Assembly (NCBI RefSeq): GCF_040182365.1
Contig: NZ_CP144460.1
Location: 2,170,001-2,234,000, forward strand
Origin: Xanthomonas sp. 10-10
GTDB taxonomy: Bacteria; Pseudomonadota; Gammaproteobacteria; Xanthomonadales; Xanthomonadaceae
Direction of reading: 5' to 3'
Length of the DNA: 64,000 nucleotides
Below, one piece after another: positions 1 to 10,576 of the stretch. Numbering within the stretch: the first letter of the stretch is position 1; the number at the start of each line of letters is the position of its first letter. The notes beneath the pieces are model-generated. The model saw only the letters and a list, made by a program, of their open reading frames with translations, had not been told where the DNA came from and searched no databases. The position numbers and the translations under genes were made by a program.

Positions 1-180
1 GACACCCTGGTGGAAGTGGTGGAGCTGCCGCGCGATGCGCACCCGTGGTTCCTGGCCTGCCAGGCGCATCCGGAGTTCCTGTCCACCCCGCGCGACGGGC
101 ACCCGTTGTTCATCGGCTTCGTGCGCGCTGCGCGCGAGAAGAAGGCTGGCGGCAAGTTGCTCAAGGAAGCGCGTGCGTGA
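1..180 (+). CDS. pyrG: CTP synthase, C-terminal end (partial)
   Basis: The window opens inside this gene, and the last 59 codons are visible up to the TGA at 178-180. CTP synthase aminates UTP to CTP using ammonia that its C-terminal glutaminase domain releases from glutamine. The visible part is the end of that class I glutamine amidotransferase domain, with the AHPEF stretch that carries the His and Glu of the Cys-His-Glu triad, followed by a basic tail. The neighbours kdsA and eno fit the usual pyrG-kdsA-eno order in xanthomonads. The assignment rests on about a tenth of the protein and on synteny. Confidence 0.85.
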   Translation, partial: DTLVEVVELPRDAHPWFLACQAHPEFLSTPRDGHPLFIGFVRAAREKKAGGKLLKEARA

Positions 181-185
181 GTTGC

Positions 186-361
186 TTCTCCCATCGGGAG
201 AAGGTGCCCTGAAGGGGCGGATGAGGGGGCGCCGCAACACACTGAAGGATTGAAGCCATGACGAACGCGTCGCCACGCGCCAGCCAGGGCAAACCATCTG
301 GCCTTATAAGCGCTTGCAAACCTTGCCCCACCCCCAACCCCTCTCCCGATCGGAGAGGGGC
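186..361. repeat. 176-bp palindrome-ended repeat, copy A
   Basis: First of two near-identical tandem copies between pyrG and kdsA. It starts with the palindrome TTCTCCCATCGGGAGAA and ends with CCTCTCCCGATCGGAGAGG, so both ends can form hairpins. The core contains no plausible gene. Ends of this type, flanking a GGATGAGGG/CCCTCACCCC pair, are recurrent in xanthomonad intergenic DNA. It is probably a non-autonomous palindromic (MITE/REP-like) element that may also act as a transcription terminator after pyrG. Confidence 0.75.
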
Positions 362-390
362 TAACATCAAAAAACGGGTGGTTAACTCCC

Positions 391-566
391 TTCTCCCACT
401 GGGAGAAGGTGCCCCGTAGGGGCGGATGAGGGGCGCCGCAACACACTGAAGGATTGAAGCCATGATGAACGCGCCGCCACGCGCCAGCCAGGGCAAACCA
501 TCTGGCCTTATTAAGCGCTTTCAAACCTTCCTCTCACCCCAACCCCTCTCCCGACGGGAGAGGGGC
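391..566. repeat. 176-bp palindrome-ended repeat, copy B
   Basis: Second copy of the element, in the same orientation and 29 bp after the first. By eye it is roughly 90% identical to copy A. Differences cluster at the terminal palindromes, where compensating changes keep the hairpins (CCCACTGGG against CCCATCGGG). It ends about 20 bp before the kdsA start codon, so its terminal hairpin lies in or next to the kdsA leader. Confidence 0.75.
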
Positions 567-586
567 TTTACTCAATAGGTGACCTG

Positions 587-1417
587 ATGAAACTGTGTGA
601 CTTTGAAGTCGGCCTCGACCAGCCGTTGTTCCTGATTGCAGGCCCATGCGTGATCGAGTCGATGCAGCTGCAGCTCGACGTAGCCGGCAAGCTCAAGGAG
701 ATCACCGGCAAGCTGGGGATCAACTTCATCTTCAAGTCGAGCTTCGACAAGGCCAATCGCACCTCGGGCACCAGCTTCCGCGGCCCCGGCCTGGAAGAAG
801 GCCTGAAGGTGCTGGCTGCGGTGAAGCAGCAGATCGGCGTGCCGGTGCTCACCGACGTGCACGAATACACCCCGATGAACGAGGTCGCCGCCGTCGTCGA
901 CGTGCTGCAGACCCCGGCCTTCCTGGTGCGGCAGACGGATTTCATCAAGAACGTCTGCGCCGCCGGCAAGCCGGTGAACATCAAGAAGGGCCAGTTCCTG
1001 GCGCCGTGGGACATGAAGCCGGTGGTGGACAAGGCCAAGTCGACCGGCAACGAGCAGATCATGGTCTGCGAACGTGGCGCCTCGTTCGGCTACAACAACC
1101 TGGTCAGCGACATGCGTTCGCTCAGCGTCATGCGCGATACCGGCTGCCCGGTGGTGTTTGACGCGACCCATTCGGTGCAGTTGCCGGGCGGGCAGGGCAG
1201 CAGCTCCGGCGGCCAGCGCGAGTTCGTGCCGGTTCTGGCGCGCGCGGCCGTGGCCGTGGGTATTTCCGGCCTGTTCGCCGAAACCCATCCGGATCCGTCC
1301 AAGGCGCTGTCCGATGGTCCCAATGCGTGGCCGCTCGATCGCATGGAAGAGCTGCTGGAAACGCTGATGGAACTGGATGCAGTGACCAAGAAGCACGGGT
1401 TCGCGCGCTTCGCATGA
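587..1417 (+). CDS. kdsA: 3-deoxy-8-phosphooctulonate synthase (KDO-8-phosphate synthase)
   Basis: This cytoplasmic enzyme condenses phosphoenolpyruvate with arabinose-5-phosphate to give KDO-8-phosphate, the precursor of the lipopolysaccharide inner-core sugar KDO. The 276-residue length is usual for the family. The N-terminal GPCVIES motif, the KSSFDKANR stretch and the DATHSVQ and ETHPDP segments are family landmarks of the TIM barrel. An AGGTGA ribosome-binding site precedes the ATG. Its stop overlaps the next start as ATGA, so the small membrane protein that follows is probably translationally coupled. Confidence 0.97.
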   Translation: MKLCDFEVGLDQPLFLIAGPCVIESMQLQLDVAGKLKEITGKLGINFIFKSSFDKANRTSGTSFRGPGLEEGLKVLAAVKQQIGVPVLTDVHEYTPMNEVAAVVDVLQTPAFLVRQTDFIKNVCAAGKPVNIKKGQFLAPWDMKPVVDKAKSTGNEQIMVCERGASFGYNNLVSDMRSLSVMRDTGCPVVFDATHSVQLPGGQGSSSGGQREFVPVLARAAVAVGISGLFAETHPDPSKALSDGPNAWPLDRMEELLETLMELDAVTKKHGFARFA

Positions 1418-1767
1418 GTTCCGATCCGTGGGCGTTGGCGGCATCGCGTCGCCAACGCCGGCACTGGCGGCACTGGCCCTGGGGCTGGATGGCGCTGGGA
1501 CTGTCGCTCGCTGCATGGGCCTGCCTGGCTGTCATGGCCTTCCTGGTGACTGCCAGCATCGGCATGCCGGGCGACGGCAACCATGCGATGCAGGCTACGC
1601 GCACGCCGATGCTCGTGACGTTGCTGACAGGCGCGTTGCTGACGTTGGGCGGTCTTGTCGCCAGCCCGGTCGCGTTCTCGCTGCGTCGCCAGCCAGGCGC
1701 TGCCGCCACGGGCTTGGCGCTGCTGCTGCTGCTGTTTTGCGCTTCGCTGCCGGGCCTGAGGGCCTAG
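1414..1767 (+). CDS. small membrane protein of unknown function
   Basis: A 117-residue protein that I do not recognise. It starts with the ATG overlapping the kdsA stop codon (ATGA) and so is likely co-transcribed with kdsA. After a basic Trp/Arg/His-rich N-terminus there are three hydrophobic stretches, around residues 24-47, 66-87 and 97-114, which suggest an inner-membrane protein with three helices. No catalytic motif is visible. Related small proteins sit between kdsA and eno in other xanthomonads. The function is unknown. Confidence 0.7.
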   Translation: MSSDPWALAASRRQRRHWRHWPWGWMALGLSLAAWACLAVMAFLVTASIGMPGDGNHAMQATRTPMLVTLLTGALLTLGGLVASPVAFSLRRQPGAAATGLALLLLLFCASLPGLRA

Positions 1768-3183
<1,416 letters not shown>

Positions 3184-3186
3184 GCC

Positions 3187-3552
3187 GTGCGCAACTGGCG
3201 CTGGCTACTGCTGGTGCTGGCGGTGCTGCTGGCTTGGCTGCAGTACCGCTTCTGGTTCGGGCCTGGGAATTCCGGTGAAGTGATGATGCTGGAAGCCCAG
3301 GTCGCGCATCAGACACAGGACAACGAAGGTCTGCGCCAACGCAACCAGGCGTTGGCAGCAGAGGTGAAGGATTTGAAGGACGGCGAGGAGGCAATCGAAG
3401 AGCGCGCACGCAGCGAGCTGGGCATGATCAAACCGGGCGAGACGTTCTATCGCGTGGTCGAGGACGCACCGCCACTGCCTGCCGCAACGCCCGAAGCGAC
3501 ACCTGTGCCGGCTACGTCCGATCCTGCATCCGCAACGGAACCGCATCCATGA
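3187..3552 (+). CDS. ftsB: cell division protein FtsB (DivIC family)
   Basis: A 121-residue bitopic membrane protein of the FtsQ-FtsL-FtsB divisome complex that links early division proteins to septal peptidoglycan synthesis. It starts with GTG 3 bp after eno. A short cytoplasmic RNWR is followed by a membrane helix at about residues 5-20, a periplasmic coiled coil (about 30-70, rich in Glu, Gln and Leu), the conserved [15 protein letters not shown] motif and a Pro/Thr/Ala-rich tail. The stop overlaps the ispD start (ATGA), matching the ftsB-ispD-ispF-truD order of E. coli. Confidence 0.93.
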   Translation: MRNWRWLLLVLAVLLAWLQYRFWFGPGNSGEVMMLEAQVAHQTQDNEGLRQRNQALAAEVKDLKDGEEAIEERARSELGMIKPGETFYRVVEDAPPLPAATPEATPVPATSDPASATEPHP

Positions 3553-4361
3553 CCGGCTCGATCTGGGCCATCGTGCCGGCCGCAGGGCGCGGCACGCGGT
3601 TTGGTGCTGCGCTTCCCAAGCAATATCTGCCGGCAGCGGGCCAACCGCTGATGGCCTACACCTTGGCAGCGCTTGCAGCGCATCCAGCGGTCGCCGGCAT
3701 CCTGGTGGCGATTGCACCGGGCGATGCCGACTGGCCGGGCTGGACGTCGGTGCAGTCCAAGCCCGTAGTGACCTGCGTGGGCGGTGCCACGCGCGCAGCG
3801 TCGGTGCTGGCGGGCTTGCTGGCCCTGCCGGAGAGCGTGCGGGCCGACGACTTTGTGCTGGTGCACGATGCCGCGCGCCCGAATCTGGCGCTGGCAGATC
3901 TGGACCGGCTGCTGGAAATCGGTCGCGGCGACCCGGTCGGTGCGATCCTGGCCGCACCGGTGCGCGACACCCTCAAGCGTGCCGGCGACGATGGCGGTAT
4001 CGACGGCACCGAGCCACGCGAGCGCTTGTGGCGTGCGCTGACACCGCAGCTGTTTCGGCGTCATCAGCTGATCCGTGGTCTCAATGAAGCATCGGCTGCC
4101 GGCGTCGACGTCACCGACGAGGCCATGGCGATGGAGCGGCTCGGGCTGCGTCCGTTGCTGGTGGAGGGCGCCGAGGACAACTTCAAGGTCACCACGCCGG
4201 CGGATCTGGCGCGCTTCGAGTTCGAACTTGTACGCCGCGGCGTTGCGGTCGACGCCGACCCCGCCGCTGCACCCACCGATGAGGCTGCGCCATCCGCGCG
4301 CGGCGATGCCGGGCTGGCTGTCGTTGCCAACGACGGCGACGACCGCAACGACGCCTCTTAA
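3549..4361 (+). CDS. ispD: 2-C-methyl-D-erythritol 4-phosphate cytidylyltransferase
   Basis: Third enzyme of the MEP isoprenoid pathway. It joins CTP and methylerythritol phosphate to give CDP-methylerythritol. The nucleotide-binding N-terminus [18 protein letters not shown] is clear, as are HDAARPN and the EDNFKVTTP segment near the C-terminus. At 270 residues it is longer than the roughly 230-240 usual in enterobacteria. The excess is an Ala/Asp-rich, probably disordered tail of about 35 residues after the RRGVAVD segment. It overlaps ftsB by 4 bp, and ispF follows 17 bp later. Confidence 0.96.
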   Translation: MTGSIWAIVPAAGRGTRFGAALPKQYLPAAGQPLMAYTLAALAAHPAVAGILVAIAPGDADWPGWTSVQSKPVVTCVGGATRAASVLAGLLALPESVRADDFVLVHDAARPNLALADLDRLLEIGRGDPVGAILAAPVRDTLKRAGDDGGIDGTEPRERLWRALTPQLFRRHQLIRGLNEASAAGVDVTDEAMAMERLGLRPLLVEGAEDNFKVTTPADLARFEFELVRRGVAVDADPAAAPTDEAAPSARGDAGLAVVANDGDDRNDAS

Positions 4362-4378
4362 ATCACCACAGGTTTTCC

Positions 4379-4870
4379 ATGTCCTTCAATTTCCGAATCG
4401 GCCAGGGCTACGACGTGCATGCGTTCGGCGATGGCGACCACGTGATGCTCGGCGGCGTGCGCGTCGCGCATAGCCAGGGCGTGCTCGCGCATAGCGATGG
4501 CGACGTGGTGTTGCACGCGCTGTGCGATGCGATGCTGGGTGGGTTGGCGCTGGGCGATATAGGCCAGCACTTTCCGCCGTCCGACGCGCGCTGGAAGGAC
4601 GCCGACAGCGCGCAGTTTCTGCAGCATTGCGATCAGTTGTTGCGCGAGCGCGGCTGGCGCGTGGGCAATGCCGACATCACTGTGATCTGCGAGCGGCCCA
4701 AGGTTGGCCCGCATGCACTGGCAATGCGCGAACGCATCGCCGGGCTGCTCGGCATCGAACTCGATGCAGTCAGCGTCAAGGCCACCACCAGCGAAAAGCT
4801 CGGCTTCACCGGTCGCGGCGAAGGCATTGCCGCGCAGGCAGCGGTGCTGCTGGGCAAGATCGCTATGTAG
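4379..4870 (+). CDS. ispF: 2-C-methyl-D-erythritol 2,4-cyclodiphosphate synthase
   Basis: Cyclises CDP-methylerythritol 2-phosphate and releases CMP, two steps after IspD in the MEP pathway. The 163-residue protein shows the zinc-binding DVHAFG segment near the N-terminus, [11 protein letters not shown], and the C-terminal [21 protein letters not shown] signature. IspF forms a homotrimer. The start gives the conserved [12 protein letters not shown] beginning. It lies in the ftsB-ispD-ispF-truD cluster, but a 249-bp gap separates it from truD. Confidence 0.97.
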   Translation: MSFNFRIGQGYDVHAFGDGDHVMLGGVRVAHSQGVLAHSDGDVVLHALCDAMLGGLALGDIGQHFPPSDARWKDADSAQFLQHCDQLLRERGWRVGNADITVICERPKVGPHALAMRERIAGLLGIELDAVSVKATTSEKLGFTGRGEGIAAQAAVLLGKIAM

Positions 4871-5119
4871 GCGTTACGAACAAGACCTGGCGAACATGCT
4901 TCAGTTGGACGTGCGCAGCGGGCGCCGGGTGCAACGATCGCATGAGCGGCTTCTGTCGCATCCAGCGTCGGTCGCGGCCGTCTGTCGGCCACCACAGCCG
5001 GTTTGCCGGCTGCACTAAACTGCACTTCTGCATGCCGGATCGCCGGCGCGCATCACCACATTCGACGCCGCACTCCCGGCACACAGCGCACGATGCGTCG
5101 GCGCGAGGCAAACCACACC

Positions 5120-6223
5120 ATGAGCGAGACGTCCCTCCTGCCACGCGCGCACGGCGCTGCGGTCCTTGGCGCGGCAATGCGCAGCACGCCGGAAGATTTC
5201 CAGGTCGACGAACTGCCGTCGTTCGAGCCGTCCGGCGAAGGCGAGCACCTGTTGCTCACCATTCGCAAGCGCGGCCAGAACACCGCCCATATCGCCAGAC
5301 AGCTTGCGCAGTGGGCGGGCATCGCGGAGATGGGCGTCGGTTATGCCGGGCTGAAGGATCGTCATGCAGTGACCACGCAACGTTTCAGCGTGCACCTGCC
5401 CAAGCGCATCGCGCCGGACCTCGCCACGCTCGACGATGCGCAGATGCAGGTGGTCCACAGTACCTGGCATAACCGCAAGCTGCAGCGCGGCGCGCTGCTG
5501 GGCAATCGCTTCGTGCTGACCTTGCGTCAGGTGCAGGGCGAGCGCGACGCCATCGAGCAACGCTTGCAGTCGATCGCCGCACGCGGGATTCCGAACTGGT
5601 TCGGCGAACAGCGCTTCGGGCGCGATGGCGGCAACGTGGCTTCTGCGTTGGCGATGTTCGGTTACCTGCAGGAGGCCGACGGCACCTTGGTGCCGGCGCC
5701 GAAGCGGCGTCTGCGCAACGATCAGCGCTCGATCCTGCTGTCTGCGGCGCGCTCGGCGCTGTTCAATCGCGTGCTGACCGCGCGCGTGGAGCAGGGCAGC
5801 TGGGATGCGGCGCTGGATGGCGAGGCGTGGATGCTGGATGGCTCGCGCAGCGTGTTCGGCCCCGAACCCTGGAGCGAGGTGCTGGCCGAGCGGCTGGCGC
5901 GCTTCGACATCCACCCCAGTGGCCCGCTGTGGGGCGCGGGCGAGCTGCGTTGTACCGATCAGGCCGCGGCGGTGGAGCAGGGCGCGTTATCGGATCGGCA
6001 ATCGGAGGTGTTGCGCCAGGGGCTGGAAGCGGCCGGACTGAAACAGGAGCGCCGCGCGTTGCGTCTGCGTCCGCAGGATCTGGAATACCGCTGGCTGGAC
6101 CGGCGGGCCTTGCAGGTGGAGTTTGCGCTGCCGCAAGGCTGCTACGCCACTGCAGTGCTGTGGGAACTCGGCGATGTCAGCGATGCCGGTCGTGCCGCGG
6201 CAACCACGCGCGCCGACGACTGA
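5120..6223 (+). CDS. truD: tRNA pseudouridine(13) synthase TruD
   Basis: Isomerises uridine 13 of tRNA-Glu to pseudouridine. The 367-residue protein starts at the ATG giving [12 protein letters not shown]. The frame stays open upstream, but that part has no family features. The catalytic aspartate is Asp80 in [14 protein letters not shown], the same number as in the E. coli enzyme. The TRUD insertion domain with [12 protein letters not shown] follows, and an ELGD segment ends the fold. The 249 bp between ispF and truD hold no gene that I can support. Confidence 0.95.
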   Translation: MSETSLLPRAHGAAVLGAAMRSTPEDFQVDELPSFEPSGEGEHLLLTIRKRGQNTAHIARQLAQWAGIAEMGVGYAGLKDRHAVTTQRFSVHLPKRIAPDLATLDDAQMQVVHSTWHNRKLQRGALLGNRFVLTLRQVQGERDAIEQRLQSIAARGIPNWFGEQRFGRDGGNVASALAMFGYLQEADGTLVPAPKRRLRNDQRSILLSAARSALFNRVLTARVEQGSWDAALDGEAWMLDGSRSVFGPEPWSEVLAERLARFDIHPSGPLWGAGELRCTDQAAAVEQGALSDRQSEVLRQGLEAAGLKQERRALRLRPQDLEYRWLDRRALQVEFALPQGCYATAVLWELGDVSDAGRAAATTRADD

Positions 6224-6252
6224 GCGTCCTCAGGCAAGTCGTCAAATCCCGC

Positions 6253-6273
6253 ACGCACAACAGCCGTGTGCGT
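6253..6273. terminator. possible terminator hairpin between convergent truD and smr-like genes
   Basis: ACGCACA and TGTGCGT can pair around a 7-nt loop 30 bp after truD. There is no clear T-run, so the call is weak. The rest of 6224-6503 shows nothing else that I can name. Confidence 0.25.
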
Positions 6274-6503
6274 TCTCGCAGCAGCGGGCCCGGCCGCGAC
6301 CCGCGCTGCCGACAGCCTGCCAGACGCACACAGGTGCCGTTGCCTGCGAAGCACGACGACCTGCGCAGCGAACGCCGGGGAACGAAGATGGGCGTCGCAA
6401 AGCAGGCGTCAGGGCTGCATGCGCATGGATCGCGACTCGTCTCGGCACGATCTCTGCCTGCCAGACGGCAGGGTCGCCAGCGCCTACCCCATGCATCGCC
6501 ACA

Positions 6504-7043
6504 CTACCGCCGCGCCAACAACACCAGTAACGCACCGGTACCGCCCTGGGTCGGCGGTGCCGAATGAAATGCCAGCACATCGTTGCGCTGGCGCAGCAGG
6601 CGGTCCATCAGGTTCTTCAGGACTGGCGCGCCGTTGTCCGACTGCAGGCCCTTGCCGTGGATGATGCGCACACAGCCATGTTCGTGCGCATGCGCCTCCA
6701 GCAGGAATTGCCGCAGCAACGCTTCGGCCTGCGCTGCGGTGGCGCCATGCAGGTCCAGTTCGTCCTGCACCGAAAACTGCCCGCGCTTGAGGCGTTGGAA
6801 CAGACGGGTGGGAAGATTCTCGCGGCGATAGCTGGCCGTGTCGCCGGCTTCCAGCGGCGCGCTGTCGCGCAGCAATCGTGCGAATTCGGTATGCGCTTGC
6901 GCCTCGTCGCGCTCGGCCATGCGCGCGCGCGGCTTCGGGCGCGGCTTGGCGTTGGCCGGTGGTGCGACTTCGCGGATCGGCTTGACCGCGCCGATCGCTG
7001 CGCGGAACAGCGCGCCGTCGTCTTCGTCTTCAGGGTGTGACAT
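6504..7043 (-). CDS. Smr domain protein (putative endonuclease)
   Basis: A 179-residue protein with a basic, Pro/Lys/Arg-rich linker in its first half and a C-terminal Smr (small MutS-related) domain. The domain shows [17 protein letters not shown], which holds the DLHG signature, and VRIIHGKGL. Smr domains in the YdaL/SmrA group are nucleases acting on DNA or RNA, and the physiological role here is not known. The start is set at the ATG giving [12 protein letters not shown]. Upstream in-frame codons lie in the divergent surE promoter region. It interrupts the otherwise E. coli-like truD-surE order on the opposite strand. Confidence 0.85.
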   Translation of the reverse strand: MSHPEDEDDGALFRAAIGAVKPIREVAPPANAKPRPKPRARMAERDEAQAHTEFARLLRDSAPLEAGDTASYRRENLPTRLFQRLKRGQFSVQDELDLHGATAAQAEALLRQFLLEAHAHEHGCVRIIHGKGLQSDNGAPVLKNLMDRLLRQRNDVLAFHSAPPTQGGTGALLVLLARR

Positions 7044-7142
7044 CGGTACAGCGTAACCGCTCCAACCCCAGACACGCGCGAAGATCAAGCGGCAAGCGCA
7101 TGGACGCATCCGGTATCATGGCCGGGTTTTCCGAGGAGTCTC

Positions 7143-7922
7143 ATGCGCGTACTGGTTAGCAACGACGACGGTGTCGACGCCCCCGGCATCCAGATCCTGG
7201 CCGAGGCGTTGCGGCACGCCGGTCATGAAGTGATGGTGGTCGCGCCCGATCGCGACCGCTCCGGCGCCAGCAATTCGCTGACGCTGGATGTGCCGATCCG
7301 CACCCGCCGCATCGATGCGCAGACCTGCGCGGTGGCCGGTACACCCACCGACTGCGTGCATCTGGCGCTCACCGGCATGCTGGATTACGACCCCGACATC
7401 GTGGTCTCCGGCATCAATAATTCAGCCAATCTCGGCGACGACGTGATCTATTCCGGCACCGTGTCTGCCGCGATGGAAGGCCGCTTCCTCGGCCTTCCCG
7501 CGGTCGCGGTGTCGCTGGTCACGCACAATCACCAAGCGGATCACTACGAGACCGCCGCGCGCGCCGCAGTGGAAATCGTCGCGCGGCTCAAGGCCGACCC
7601 ACTGCCGGCCGACACCATCCTCAACGTCAACGTGCCGGATCTGGCGTGGTCGGATGTGCTCGGTTTCGAAGTCACCCGGCTGGGCAACCGGCATCGCTCC
7701 GAGCCCTGCGTGCCGCAGCAGGACCCGCGCGGCCGCACCGTGTACTGGATCGGCCCGGCCGGTCCGGAGCAGGACGCCGGCGCCGGCACCGATTTCCATG
7801 CCGTGCGCACCGGGCATATCTCGATCACGCCGATCCATGTCGATCTCACCCGCTACCAGGCGCTGGAGACGGTGGCCGGCTGGGTAGGCGGGCTGACTGC
7901 TGCGCTGGACGGCCCGGCATGA
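7143..7922 (+). CDS. surE: 5'-nucleotidase SurE
   Basis: Metal-dependent 5'/3'-nucleotidase of the SurE family, 259 residues, cytoplasmic. The metal-binding [11 protein letters not shown] at residues 5-15, the [18 protein letters not shown] motif and NVNVPD are all present. An AGGAG site sits 7 nt before the ATG. The stop overlaps the pcm start (ATGA), so the two are coupled. In E. coli surE and pcm are also adjacent and are linked to stationary-phase survival. Confidence 0.96.
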   Translation: MRVLVSNDDGVDAPGIQILAEALRHAGHEVMVVAPDRDRSGASNSLTLDVPIRTRRIDAQTCAVAGTPTDCVHLALTGMLDYDPDIVVSGINNSANLGDDVIYSGTVSAAMEGRFLGLPAVAVSLVTHNHQADHYETAARAAVEIVARLKADPLPADTILNVNVPDLAWSDVLGFEVTRLGNRHRSEPCVPQQDPRGRTVYWIGPAGPEQDAGAGTDFHAVRTGHISITPIHVDLTRYQALETVAGWVGGLTAALDGPA

Positions 7923-8599
7923 CACCGAGGCTGCGCATGCTGCAACCGGAGTCGGTCGGCATCGGCATGACCTCGCAGCGCGTGCGCGACCGTCTGGTCG
8001 AGCGCCTGCGTGAGGCCGGCATCCAGGACGAAGCCACCCTCAATGCCATGCGCACCGTCCCGCGTCATCTGTTCATCGATGAAGCGCTGGCCTCGCGCGC
8101 CTATGAAGACACTGCATTGCCGATCGGCCACGGCCAGACCATCTCGCAGCCGTGGGTGGTCGCGCGCATGACCGAGGCAGTGCTGCAGGTCGGCCCGACC
8201 AAGGTGCTGGAAGTGGGTACCGGCTCCGGCTACCAGGGCGCGATCCTGGCCGCGCTGGGCCTGGAGGTCTACACCGTCGAGCGCATCGGCGACCTGCTGC
8301 GACAGGCGCGCAAGCGCTTCCGCCATCTGGGCATGAACGTGCGCAGCAAGCACGACGATGGCCGCATCGGCTGGCCCGAGCACGGCCCCTACGATGCCAT
8401 CGTGGTCACCGCCGCTGCGCCGGCCCTGGTGGATGCGCTGGTCGATCAACTGGCGGTCGGCGGGCGCCTGGTCGCCCCGGTCGGTGGCGCCTCCTCGCAG
8501 TCGCTGGTGCAGCTCACCCGCGCTGCCGATGGCGAGATCGAGCAGCAGGTTCTGGCGCCGGTCACGTTCGTCCCGCTGTTGTCGGGCATGCTGGATTGA
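7919..8599 (+). CDS. pcm: protein-L-isoaspartate O-methyltransferase
   Basis: Repairs isoaspartyl residues in aged proteins by S-adenosylmethionine-dependent methylation. It has 226 residues when started at the ATG that overlaps the surE stop. The frame stays open upstream, but this start gives the family length. The GHGQTISQP active-site stretch, the SAM-binding [16 protein letters not shown] and the [10 protein letters not shown] segment are visible. The surE-pcm pair is followed by the yqaA-like and nlpD genes. Confidence 0.96.
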   Translation: MTPRLRMLQPESVGIGMTSQRVRDRLVERLREAGIQDEATLNAMRTVPRHLFIDEALASRAYEDTALPIGHGQTISQPWVVARMTEAVLQVGPTKVLEVGTGSGYQGAILAALGLEVYTVERIGDLLRQARKRFRHLGMNVRSKHDDGRIGWPEHGPYDAIVVTAAAPALVDALVDQLAVGGRLVAPVGGASSQSLVQLTRAADGEIEQQVLAPVTFVPLLSGMLD

Positions 8600-8617
8600 T
8601 CCCATGAGAGTTCCTCG

Positions 8618-9232
8618 ATGAAGATTTTCGGGCCGTTGTACGACGTGGCCATCCGTTGGTCACGCCACCGCCGCGCACCAGCGCTGCTGACCGGTCTCAG
8701 CTTCGTGGAGGGCTTCATCTTTCCGGTGCCGCCGGAGGTGATGCTGGCGCCGATGTCGCTGGCCGAACCCAGGCGTTCGCTGTGGTTCGCCACCTTGAGC
8801 CTGATCGGCTCGGTCTGCGGCGCGCTGGTCGGCTATCTTCTGGGCCATTTCGCCTTTGCCGCATTGCAGCCGCTGATCGAGTGGCTGGGCTGGAGCGCGA
8901 AGATCCAGGCGCAGATCGAAACCCTGCGCACGCTGGTCGCCGATTCGCCGTGGAAGGCGTTCTGGGCACTGGTGCTGGTCGGCTTCACCCCGATTCCGCT
9001 GAAGATTTTTACCTGGGCCTCGGGCGTGGTCGGCGTGCCGATCCTGCCCTTCATCGCCAGCATGCTGGTCGGCCGCGGCAAGCGCGTGTATCTGGTCGCC
9101 GGTGCGATCCGCCTCGGTGGCGCACGGGCCGAAGCGGCGCTGCATCGCTGGATCGAACCGCTGGGCTGGGTCGCGATGGCGGTGCTCGCGGCGGGCGCAG
9201 GCTGGCTGGTGTGGAAGACAACGAACGGATGA
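8618..9232 (+). CDS. YqaA family DedA-like inner-membrane protein
   Basis: A 204-residue membrane protein of the VTT/SNARE-associated (DedA-like, YqaA) family, inserted between pcm and nlpD. Hydrophobic stretches lie at about residues 23-45, 52-80 and 110-150, with a C-terminal helix at about 180-197. The features EGFIFPVPPEVMLAPM near the N-terminus and GFTPIPLKIFTWASG in the middle are the re-entrant-loop motifs typical of this group. Relatives are implicated in lipid or membrane-homeostasis transport, but the substrate is not known here. Its stop overlaps the nlpD-like start (ATGA). Confidence 0.85.
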   Translation: MKIFGPLYDVAIRWSRHRRAPALLTGLSFVEGFIFPVPPEVMLAPMSLAEPRRSLWFATLSLIGSVCGALVGYLLGHFAFAALQPLIEWLGWSAKIQAQIETLRTLVADSPWKAFWALVLVGFTPIPLKIFTWASGVVGVPILPFIASMLVGRGKRVYLVAGAIRLGGARAEAALHRWIEPLGWVAMAVLAAGAGWLVWKTTNG

Positions 9233-10011
9233 GCAAGACGCAGATGAATTCGGTACGCAAGACAGCAGTCGTGCTCCTGGTGGCGATCGGGCTGACCGCC
9301 TGCAGCAGTGCCACCGTGGTGCGTTCGCCTGGCGCCAGTGGCGGCTCGTCGTCACGGCCGACCACCGCAGCGCCACGACCGTCGGTGCCACGCCCCGGCG
9401 TGACGGTGACCGTGCAGCGCGGCGATACCCTGTATGCGATCTCGCGTCGCACCAATATCACCGCGCCTGACCTGGCGGCGTGGAACGGCCTTTCTTCGCC
9501 CAACACCATCTATCCCGGCCAGACCTTGAAGCTGTATCCGCCCGGTGCGGGCAAGCCGGGAGCCAGCGCACCGGTGGCCGGCGCCGGCACGGTGGTGCCG
9601 CCGCGTCCGGCAGCGCCGGTCGCCGCCCCGGTCAGCAGCGGCTTCTCCTGGCGCTGGCCCGCCGATGGCGTGGTGGTCGGTACCTTCGTGAGCGGCGAAA
9701 CCACCAAGCAGGGTGTGGATATCGCCGGCGCCAGCGGCCAGGCCGTGCGCGCGGCCGCCGATGGTGTGGTGGTGTACTCCGGTGCCGGCCTGGTCGGCTA
9801 TGGCGAGCTGATCATCATCAAGCACAACGACCAGTGGTTGTCGGCGTACGGCCACAACCGCAAGCGCCTGCTCAACGAGGGCCAGAGCGTCAAGGCCGGC
9901 CAGCAGATCGCCGAAATGGGCCGCAGCGGCGCCGCCCGCGACATGCTGCACTTCGAGATCCGCTACAACGGCAAGCCGGTCGATCCGCTGTTGTATCTGC
10001 CGAAGAAGTGA
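9229..10011 (+). CDS. nlpD: LysM-M23 lipoprotein, NlpD-like amidase activator
   Basis: A 260-residue lipoprotein with a signal peptide and the lipobox LTACSS. A LysM peptidoglycan-binding domain (VQRGDTLYAISRRTNIT to YPGQTLKLYPP, about residues 60-105) follows a Ser/Pro linker, and a C-terminal LytM/M23 domain covers about 140-258. In NlpD/EnvC-type proteins the LytM domain lacks zinc ligands and activates amidases. Here the HxxxD position reads QGVDIAG and the HxH position reads HFEIRYNGKP, so it looks degenerate and activator-like. The neighbours surE-pcm match E. coli, but rpoS does not follow. Confidence 0.88.
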   Translation: MSKTQMNSVRKTAVVLLVAIGLTACSSATVVRSPGASGGSSSRPTTAAPRPSVPRPGVTVTVQRGDTLYAISRRTNITAPDLAAWNGLSSPNTIYPGQTLKLYPPGAGKPGASAPVAGAGTVVPPRPAAPVAAPVSSGFSWRWPADGVVVGTFVSGETTKQGVDIAGASGQAVRAAADGVVVYSGAGLVGYGELIIIKHNDQWLSAYGHNRKRLLNEGQSVKAGQQIAEMGRSGAARDMLHFEIRYNGKPVDPLLYLPKK

Positions 10012-10029
10012 ATCGGGAATAGGGAATCG
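10010..10029. repeat. degenerate AATCGGG heptamer pair
   Basis: GAATCGGGAAT followed by AGGGAATCG overlaps and directly follows the nlpD stop. It is the reverse complement of the heptamer array 115 bp further on. Together the two arrays can fold into a long stem between the convergent nlpD and Mth938-like genes. Confidence 0.6.
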
Positions 10030-10143
10030 CAACAGCCTTGGGCCGCGGCTTTATCGATCGGTGGCGGATGATGCCTGGCATGAGCAGGGCATCTGAGGCT
10101 TGGTCAATTTTCGCTTGACAGCGAAACTTCAGTCCAGCCTGCT

Positions 10144-10187
10144 TTCCCGATTCCCGATTCCCGATTCCCGATTCCCGATTCCCGATT
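10144..10187. repeat. TTCCCGA heptamer array, six copies
   Basis: Six perfect head-to-tail copies of TTCCCGA plus a terminal TT. The array ends at the stop codon of the convergent gene. Heptamers of this kind occur in many xanthomonad intergenic regions, and their copy number tends to vary between strains. Direct reading of the sequence. Confidence 0.9.
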
Positions 10188-10561
10188 CAGCCTTCCAGAA
10201 TCATTGCCAGCGCCACCCGGCGGCCTTCGCTGGCCAGCACGTTATAGGTCCGCGCGGCAGCGGCGTTGGTCATCGCTTCCAGGCCGATGCCACGGGTCAG
10301 GCAGGCGGCAAGCACTTGTGCGTTCGGAAAGCGCTGGCGCTCGCCGGTGCCCAGCAGGATGACCGCTGGCGCCAGCGCCAGCACCGCGTCCATGTGGCTT
10401 GCCTGCAGATGGTCCAGATGCTGCACCGGCCAGCGTTCCACCAGTTCATCCGGCATCAGGATGAAGCTCTGTTGCAGGATCTGGTCGTTGACCTTGGCAT
10501 GGCGGCCATCGGCCGCGCGCAGCGCATAGGTGTAGTCGGGGTGTTCCTGGCTTAAAGGCAT
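10187..10561 (-). CDS. Mth938-like (DUF498) domain protein
   Basis: A 124-residue protein of the Mth938/NDUFAF3-like family, small cytoplasmic proteins of unknown bacterial function whose mitochondrial relative helps assemble complex I. The segments SFILMPDELVERWPV, ILLGTGERQRFP and GIGLEAMTNAAAARTYNVL match the family pattern. The LLGTG loop and the MTN-AARTYN segment line the conserved cleft. It lies 15 bp downstream of yhbY on the same strand and its 3' end abuts a heptamer repeat array. Confidence 0.82.
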   Translation of the reverse strand: MPLSQEHPDYTYALRAADGRHAKVNDQILQQSFILMPDELVERWPVQHLDHLQASHMDAVLALAPAVILLGTGERQRFPNAQVLAACLTRGIGLEAMTNAAAARTYNVLASEGRRVALAMILEG

Positions 10562-10576
10562 AACAGACTCGGTGGG

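Noticed and set aside
10144-10187. Possible CRISPR array
   Set aside because: Units are only 7 bp with no spacers and there are no cas genes; a simple tandem repeat.
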